Shown piece by piece: positions 58,717-64,000 of a DNA stretch of 64,000 nucleotides. The notes under the pieces are model-generated. The model was not told where the DNA came from and made no database searches. It worked only from the letters and a program-made list of their open reading frames with translations. The position numbers and the translations under genes were made by a program. This stretch comes from Palsa-661 sp035535015 (lineage in GTDB: Bacteria > Actinomycetota > Acidimicrobiia > Acidimicrobiales > UBA8190), in assembly GCA_035535015.1 (NCBI GenBank), contig DATLQU010000004.1, positions 144,307-208,306 on the forward strand, in the 5' to 3' direction. Numbering within the stretch: the first letter of the stretch is position 1; each line of letters begins with the position of its first letter.

Positions 58717-61392
58717 TCAGGAGGCGGTGGTCACCTGCGTGTCGGGCAGATCAAGGTGCACCCAGGAACTCAGGTCGTCGCAAGGGAAGGGGGCGAGGCC
58801 TTCCGCACTGAGCGGATGACCGAAGAGGAATCCCTGGGCGACCTGACAGCCGAGGGCACGCAGAGCGTCCACCTGCCCCGCGGTCTCCACGCCCTCGGCC
58901 ACACAGAGCAACCGGAGGGAGTCGGCCATGCCGATGACCGCCTTCACGATGGCGGTGTCCTCCTCGTCCCGGCCGAGACCGTCCACGAAGTTCCGGTCGA
59001 TTTTGATCGTCTCGACGGGGAGACGCTTCAGGTAACTGAGCGAGGAGTAACCGGTACCGAAGTCGTCGATGCAGATGTGCATGCCCTGGGCCCGGAGGCT
59101 CTCGAGCACGGCGATGGCGTGATCGGGGTCTCGCATCACGGTGGTCTCGGTCACCTCGAGCAGGATGTGGTCGCGGTCCACACCGGAGCCGTCCACGATC
59201 TCGATCAGACGGGTGGCGAAGTTCCTCTCTACCAGCTGTCGGGGCGAGACGTTGATCGACATCATCAACCGCCACGCCTCCTGCCCCGCCCGGCTCCGCA
59301 ACTCCTTCCATTCCGCCGCCTGTCGGCACGCTTCGCCGATGACCCAGTATCCGAGGGGCACGATCAGACCGGTGTCCTCGGCCAGGTCGATGAATTCGCC
59401 CGGGGCCAGCAGTCCGCGGGTGGGGTGACGCCAACGGACGAGAGCCTCCAAGCCGACCAGGGTGGTGGAGTGCAGATCCACGAAAGGCTGATAGTGGAGG
59501 ACGAATTCGTTGCGCTCGAGAGCGCGGTGCAGGTCGTTGCCCGTCCGCAACCTTCTCGCCGTCCAGGGGTCGTCCTGCTGATCGTAGAGCTCGATACCGG
59601 CGCGGCCACGTTCCTTGGCCCGGTACATGGCGGCATCAGCGTTGCGCAGCAGCGTGGCGGCGGTGTCGTGACCGGTGGTGGACAGAGCGACCCCGACGCT
59701 GGCCGACACGAAGACCTCCGCCTCGTCGAGCTCGAAGGGCTGGTTCAGCGCCGTCAAGGTGCGATCGGCCGCCTCCCGGGCGCTGGTGGCGTCGGCCACG
59801 TCCTCGAACAGGATGGTGAACTCGTCGCCGCCGAACCGGGCCACCGTGTCTCCCGGCCGCACCGATGCCCGGATCCTCTCGGCCACCGCCCGCAGCAGTT
59901 GGTCGCCTCGGTCGTGACCCATGCTGTCGTTGATCAGCTTGAAGTGGTCGAGATCGAGGAAGACGACGGCGACGTGCCGTGAGCTGCGCAGCGATCGGGC
60001 CAGCGCCAGCTCCAGGCGGTCCGTAAAGAGCACCCGGTTGGGCAGGTCGGTCAGAGGATCGTGAATGGCAGCGTGGGCCATCAACGCACTCATGGCCCGC
60101 CGTTCGGTGATGTCCTCGATCTGCCCGATGGCGTACAGCGGATTGCCGTCAGGGTCGCGCACGAAACTGGCATGCAGTGATGTCCACACTGCCCGTCCGT
60201 CGGCATGGAGGTAGCGCTTCTCGATCTGGTAGTTGCTCACCTCGGCGGCCAACAGGCGCGTTATCCATGAGGCGCTGATCTCACGGTCATCAGGGTGGGT
60301 GAGCTCTTGGACGCTCAACCCGGTGAGCTGCTCCTGCGGATGACCCACGATCTTCCCGAAGGCGCGGTTGGCCCTGAGGATCCCACCTTGTAGACTGACC
60401 AGGACCATGCCGATGGGGGCTTCATCGAACGACGTACGGAACCGCTCCTCCGCTTCGGCCAATGCTGCTTCGGACGCCTTTCGATCGGTGATCTCGTGCA
60501 GATTCGACACCACGCCGGCCACGTCGGGGTCGTCGAGCAGATCGCTCACGGTGATCTCGAACCAGTGCCACGAATCGTCGGCGGCCCGAATCCGCAGTTC
60601 GCAGGCCAGTGTTTCCCCGGCGCCCAGCCGGACGTTATCGAATTGCTCGGACAGCGCCTTCAAGTCGTCCGGATGGGCCAGGTCGTCTCCCAGGAGAGAC
60701 GTGGCGAAGCTCGGGGCATACCCGAGTTGCTCCTCGAACGACGGACTCACGTAAGTCAGCCGACCGTCGCGGTCGGTCACGACGATCAGGTCGGCGGCGT
60801 GTTGGACCAGGGCCTTGAAACGGCGCTCGGTTCGTTCTCGCTCGGTGAAGACCCACTCGAGCAGCTTGATGGTGAAGACGATCCCCAGGGCCGCCAGGGC
60901 GGCCAGGGCGTGGACGAAGGGCTGGGCGACGAGACTGGGCACGAGGCCGGAAGCGATCCCGATCTGTCCGATGCCGATGAACACGACACTGAAGACCATG
61001 GCCGGACGGGCCACGCGGGCACCCAGCGTTCTCATGCAGTCGGCCACCCCGAACAGCAGTCCCAGAGCCAGAGTCGGCCCCCAGCCCACGGAGTAGATGA
61101 CGACGGTGATGGCGGCCAGAACAGTGCCCACCCGGAATTGCAGACGCCAGCCGGTGATCCCGTCTCCGGTCCACAGCGCAGACTCGAGCTGAACCAGGAG
61201 ATAACAGCCGACGAGCATCACGGTGATGGCCCAGATGGGGACGTCGGCGATCAGGTGCTTCGACCGGAAGACCGAGAAGACGACAACGACGATGGGGACG
61301 GCCAGGATGGTGGGATCGAGGAATCGATGGCCGAGACGCACCAAGAAGCCGGGCGTGACCCGACCTGCGGTGTCCACTTCCCGACGCTTCAC
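58717..61392 (-). CDS. Membrane PAS-PAS-GGDEF-EAL signalling protein
   Basis: An 891-aa protein combining synthesis and breakdown domains for cyclic di-GMP. Residues 15-185 hold about seven membrane segments (MASE-like sensor). PAS domains follow at roughly 190-310 (QHAADLIVVTDRDGRLTYVSPSFEEQLGY) and 325-445 (FDEAPIGMVLVSLQGGILRANRAFG). GGDEF, about 453-612, has DPLTDLPNRVLFTDRLE, DLDHFKLINDSMGHDRGD and active-site ARFGGDEFTI. EAL, about 628-880, has YQPFVDLHSTTLVGLEALVRWRHP (EAL written out), ETTVMRDP and DDFGTGYSSLSYLKRL. Both active sites look intact, so net activity needs experiment. GTG 61392 chosen over the longer frame, since it starts just before the first membrane span. Confidence 0.92.
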   Translation of the reverse strand: MKRREVDTAGRVTPGFLVRLGHRFLDPTILAVPIVVVVFSVFRSKHLIADVPIWAITVMLVGCYLLVQLESALWTGDGITGWRLQFRVGTVLAAITVVIYSVGWGPTLALGLLFGVADCMRTLGARVARPAMVFSVVFIGIGQIGIASGLVPSLVAQPFVHALAALAALGIVFTIKLLEWVFTERERTERRFKALVQHAADLIVVTDRDGRLTYVSPSFEEQLGYAPSFATSLLGDDLAHPDDLKALSEQFDNVRLGAGETLACELRIRAADDSWHWFEITVSDLLDDPDVAGVVSNLHEITDRKASEAALAEAEERFRTSFDEAPIGMVLVSLQGGILRANRAFGKIVGHPQEQLTGLSVQELTHPDDREISASWITRLLAAEVSNYQIEKRYLHADGRAVWTSLHASFVRDPDGNPLYAIGQIEDITERRAMSALMAHAAIHDPLTDLPNRVLFTDRLELALARSLRSSRHVAVVFLDLDHFKLINDSMGHDRGDQLLRAVAERIRASVRPGDTVARFGGDEFTILFEDVADATSAREAADRTLTALNQPFELDEAEVFVSASVGVALSTTGHDTAATLLRNADAAMYRAKERGRAGIELYDQQDDPWTARRLRTGNDLHRALERNEFVLHYQPFVDLHSTTLVGLEALVRWRHPTRGLLAPGEFIDLAEDTGLIVPLGYWVIGEACRQAAEWKELRSRAGQEAWRLMMSINVSPRQLVERNFATRLIEIVDGSGVDRDHILLEVTETTVMRDPDHAIAVLESLRAQGMHICIDDFGTGYSSLSYLKRLPVETIKIDRNFVDGLGRDEEDTAIVKAVIGMADSLRLLCVAEGVETAGQVDALRALGCQVAQGFLFGHPLSAEGLAPFPCDDLSSWVHLDLPDTQVTTAS

Positions 61393-61406
61393 GAACGTGA
61401 TATCGG

Positions 61407-61452
61407 CCCGACAGCACCTCCCCTTGAGACCCCGACAGCACCTCCCCTTGAG
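61407..61452. repeat. 22-bp direct repeat, two copies
   Basis: Two identical 22-bp copies at 61407-61428 and 61431-61452, spaced 24 bp, sit directly upstream of the PAS-GGDEF-EAL gene on its coding side. On the minus strand each contains GGGGAGGTG, a Shine-Dalgarno-like string, so a second or shifted ribosome site could be made by the duplication. Function unknown. Confidence 0.9.
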
Positions 61453-61633
61453 GACAAGGCCTGATCCGGCTACACCGGGATCTACCTGGGGCTTTCCATC
61501 GCTCGCCGAGGCAGGGAGCGACCATCGTCGGTGGCGGCCCGGCTGCCCCACGGCCGCCCGGCCGGGTGGATCGTGGTTAGCCTGCGGTCTTCGCCGCCCG
61601 GGCTGTCCCGGGCCACGCCAGCTGAGGTGCTCT

Positions 61634-62614
61634 ATGCAGTATGTGAATCTGGGCCGCACCGGCCTGCGGGTATCCCGGGTCTGTCTCGGCATGATGAGCT
61701 TCGGTAACGACAGCGACCGGGCCTGGGTGCTCGACGAGGACGCAGCCGAGCCGATCGTCCGTGCCGCCGTTGAGGGGGGCATCACCTTCTTCGACACGGC
61801 GGACGCCTACTCCAACGGGGCCAGCGAAGTGGCCACCGGCCGACTGATCTCCAAGATGCTCACCCGGGACGAGGTCGTGATCGCCACCAAGGTGTTCATG
61901 CCTGTCACCCCGGGTGAGAACGGCGGCGGCTTGTCGCGCAAGCACATCCTGTCGGGCATCGACGCCTCGTTGCGCCGCCTGGGCATGGACTACGTCGATC
62001 TCTACCAGATCCACCGATGGGACGGCCGCACGCCGATCGAAGAGACCATGGCCGCTCTGCACGACATCGTCCGCGCCGGTAAGGCCCGCTACATCGGGGC
62101 CAGCAGCATGTTCGCCTGGCAATTCGCCAAGGCTCAGCACACGGCGGACGACAACGGTTTGACCCGGTTCGTCTCCATGCAGCCGCACTACAACCTCCTC
62201 TATCGAGAGGAGGAGCGGGAGATGATCCCCCAATGTCTCGATCAGGGGGTGGGCATCATCCCTTGGAGCCCGCTGGCCCGGGGCGTCCTGGCCGGCAACC
62301 GCACCCGCGACGGGCAAAGGCGGACGACCCGGTCGGAAAGCGATCCCTTCACCGATTATCTCTACAGCCATCCGAGCGACTTCGACGTGGTTGACCGCGT
62401 GGCGGAGATCGCCACCCGGCGCGCTGTTCCCGCCGCCCAGGTGGCGCTGGCCTGGCTGCTACAGCGCCCCGGCGTCACCGCCCCCATCGTGGGGGCCACG
62501 AAGCTCGGCCACCTCCAGGACGCCTTGGCTGCCGAGACGCTCGAACTGAGCGACGAAGAGGTCAAGAGCCTGGAGGAGCCGTACGTACCCCACTCGGTGC
62601 TCGGTCACTTCTGA
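61634..62614 (+). CDS. Aldo/keto reductase
   Basis: A 326-aa aldo/keto reductase with a TIM barrel. Catalytic tetrad: Asp in FFDTADAYSNGAS, Tyr in the same DAY, Lys in VVIATKVFMP and His in DLYQIHRWDG. NADPH-side motif near IVGATKLGHLQDALAA. GAGGTGC before ATG 61634. Substrate unknown; fits aldehydes or keto-steroids. Convergent with the truncated P450. Confidence 0.92.
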   Translation: MQYVNLGRTGLRVSRVCLGMMSFGNDSDRAWVLDEDAAEPIVRAAVEGGITFFDTADAYSNGASEVATGRLISKMLTRDEVVIATKVFMPVTPGENGGGLSRKHILSGIDASLRRLGMDYVDLYQIHRWDGRTPIEETMAALHDIVRAGKARYIGASSMFAWQFAKAQHTADDNGLTRFVSMQPHYNLLYREEEREMIPQCLDQGVGIIPWSPLARGVLAGNRTRDGQRRTTRSESDPFTDYLYSHPSDFDVVDRVAEIATRRAVPAAQVALAWLLQRPGVTAPIVGATKLGHLQDALAAETLELSDEEVKSLEEPYVPHSVLGHF

Positions 62615-62703
62615 GTAGAGGCGGGACGCTTCTCCGGCGGCGCGTTTGGTGTGGCTCGGTGCGGCGCCCGGCGTTTCGCGCCGGACAGCTGCTGAGTGAT
62701 GAA

Positions 62704-63628
62704 CTATGCGTCGAAGAGGACAGGGACCGACGTCGGAGAACGGAAGATCAGGCCACGGATGTGGGGATCGTCCCCGGCCGGATCGAGCCGGACGTTGGGG
62801 AGACGATCGAGTACGGCGCTCACCACGATCCGCGTTTCCAGGCGGGCCAGGTGCAAGCCCAGGCACATGTGAGGTCCGAAAGCGAAGGCCAGATGTTGTT
62901 GGGGCTTCCTGAAGATGTCGAAGGTATCGGGATTCTCCCAGCGCGACTCGTCGTGGTTCGCCGATCCGAGGCAGGTGGCGATGTCGCCACCGGCCGGGAT
63001 GTGAACGTCGCCGAACTCGACGTCGGCCGTGGCCGTTCGGTTGATCATGAGCAGAGGCGGCTCGAGCCGCAGAGCCTCCTCGATGGCCTGACCGAGCAGG
63101 CTGCGGTCTTGCTGGACGGCGGCCGCTTGGTCGGGATGCGAGAGCAGGAGGAAGAGGAGATTCCCCGACGAGCGATACGTGGTCTCGGCTCCGGCCGGAA
63201 GCAGGAGCAGGAGGAAGGCGTTGATGGCCTCGTCCGTCAGTTTCTCGCCGTCGATGTCGGCGGTGACCAGGTCGCTGATGACGTCTTGGCGCGGCGAGCG
63301 TCGCCTTTCAGCCACCACGCCGGCGAAGTAGTTCTTGAGGCTCTCCGAGGCGGCCAGTCCCCGCTCGATATCGCCACCCAGTCCGATCAGCTCGATCGAC
63401 CACCGTTGGAACTGGGCGAAGTCCTCTTCGGGAAGCCCCAGAAGCCGGGCGATCACCCGCACCGGGAACTCGAAGGTCAGCTCCCGCACGAGTTCGGCCG
63501 AGCCCCGTGAGACGAACCGGTCGATCAGCTCGTTGCAGATGGGTCCGATCAATTCGTCTTCCCAGCGGGCTAGCGACTTCTCCTCGTGCCCAGCAGCGTG
63601 GGGCACAAACCACAACCGAAAGGAGGTG
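62704..63628 (-). pseudogene. Cytochrome P450, N-terminus lost
   Basis: P450 homology runs cleanly from about EEKSLARWEDELIGPICNEL through the I-helix LLLLPAGAETTYRSSGNLL, the ExxR helix EEALRLEPPLLMINRTA and the haem loop AFAFGPHMCLGLHLARLE to the end, so the C-terminal 300 residues are intact. The first roughly 100 residues (helices A-C) are missing; beyond about 63590 the frame reads ordinary-looking but non-P450 sequence (RTTSFRLWFVPHAAG), and from 63629 an intron-like segment starts. The open frame extends to 63885 only by chance. Expression of a functional enzyme is unlikely. Confidence 0.75.
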
Positions 63629-63830
63629 GTGCGGTTGAAGTAACCCACGTGCAAGTTCGTGCTCGCCTGCCGGTGCAAGTCCGGTCGGGGTAGCTGCCAG
63701 GAGGCCCCGTAGCAGGCTGGCGGCATCGGGGGGAAACGCCCGGTGTCGAAGCCCAGTGACAAAAGCCCCTTTGGGGGAAGCAACTGTCCAGGCCGTAGCA
63801 TCAAGCGAATCCTGCAGCCGTGTGAGGCTA
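63629..63830 (+). mobile_element. Candidate group II intron 5' segment
   Basis: The segment starts GTGCGGTTGAAG (consensus GUGYG for group II introns) and contains the GCAAGTCCGGTC, TAGCTGCC, GGAGGCCCCGTAGC and GTCGAAGCCCAGTGAC strings that recur in domain I of bacterial group II introns, plus a CCCC-TTT-GGGGG hairpin. It is on the strand opposite the P450. It ends where the IS-like sequence begins, so domains V/VI and the maturase are absent or off the window. Recognition is by memory of such sequences; no structure was folded. Confidence 0.45.
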
Positions 63831-63872
63831 AGGGTCCACCATAGATTAACACGCGAGGTCTAATCTCTCTGT

Positions 63873-64000
63873 GTGGAGCTGTCACCGGAGGAACTGGCCG
63901 AATTCTTCGACACCGTCCTGCCGCACCTGAACGAATTGCAGACGCGTGTGGTGGCGGGCGCCATGGCGGTGGCGTTAGGTCGTGGAGGCCAGGCCCGCGT
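63873..64000 (+). mobile_element. ISAzo13-type transposase, 5' end (partial)
   Basis: From GTG 63873: VELSPEELAEFFDTVLPHLN, ELQTRVVAGAMAVALGRGGQAR. This is the start of an ISAzo13-family transposase (pattern LPHLxExxxRxxAGAxAxALGRGG), cut off by the window edge after about 42 residues. The element's left end probably lies near 63826-63834 (around AAGGGTCCACCATAG), but the inverted repeat could not be confirmed because the right end is outside. Confidence 0.65.

Noticed and set aside
1..64000. tRNA or rRNA genes
   Set aside because: No cloverleaf-type GTTCGAATCC segments or rRNA sequence were noticed in the gaps, which are nearly all short or explained.

Overview
This window is a 64 kb stretch of high-GC bacterial chromosome from an actinomycete-type organism. 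The gene content points to Actinomycetota: mycothiol-type maleylpyruvate isomerase fold, DUF4193, class F sortase, resuscitation-promoting-factor domain, LLM/F420-type oxidoreductases and many GTG starts. The abundance of SDRs, P450, acyl-CoA and luciferase-like enzymes, and an acid-type sedolisin, would fit an Acidimicrobiia-like soil or aquatic lineage, but that placement is inference. Genes are dense and short-spaced with frequent 4-nt start/stop overlaps. No rRNA, tRNA or CRISPR array was seen.

Layout. 1-9.7 kb: lipid/steroid-type catabolism (acyl-CoA ligase cut by the left edge, ABC exporter pair, TetR-SDR pair with an inverted-repeat operator, acyl-CoA dehydrogenase, P450, SDR). 9.9-19.3 kb: secreted sedolisin, ECF sigma factor overlapping a triple-VOC protein, GH1 beta-glucosidase, epoxide-hydrolase-like enzyme plus lipoprotein, Tat-type phospholipase C-like phosphoesterase, cold-shock protein; two decayed genes lie here (winged-helix protein; a dehydrogenase E1-alpha joined to a lipoyl domain). 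19.6-28 kb: SDRs, a NiCoT nickel transporter divergent from a Fur-family regulator with a Nur-like box between them, an overlapping cupin-pseudoSDR-SDR operon, LLM and MBL-fold enzymes. 28-36 kb: GGDEF protein, EEP-fold enzyme, an ice-binding-like surface protein coupled to its own sortase and divergent from a small winged-helix regulator, and a PadR-DrrAB-type exporter operon. 36-49.8 kb: methyltransferase and methyltransferase-DNA glycosylase fusion, APH-like kinase, crotonase, GGDEF, LLM, SDRs, FAH-family hydrolase, ArfB, DUF4193 protein. 49.9-51.3 kb: a broken phosphate-transport locus (pstC, pstA, pstB all truncated). 51.3-62.6 kb: Rrf2 regulator, hydrolases, nitrilase, Rpf-like lytic enzyme, SurE, aldose epimerase, a large PAS-GGDEF-EAL protein, aldo/keto reductase. 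62.7-64 kb: a P450 lacking its N-terminus, next to a group II intron-like segment and the start of an ISAzo13-type transposase.

Two themes cut across the window. First, gene decay: at least seven relics (ACT-domain nonsense mutant, winged-helix relic, E1-alpha/lipoyl relic, LLM tail, pst locus, truncated P450). Second, short tandem repeats at seven places; inside intact genes the units are multiples of three (9 or 15 bp), while 19-bp units are found only in a pseudogene or between genes. No single large novel system stands out; the most system-like unit is the sortase/ice-binding-like protein/regulator module at 31-33 kb.
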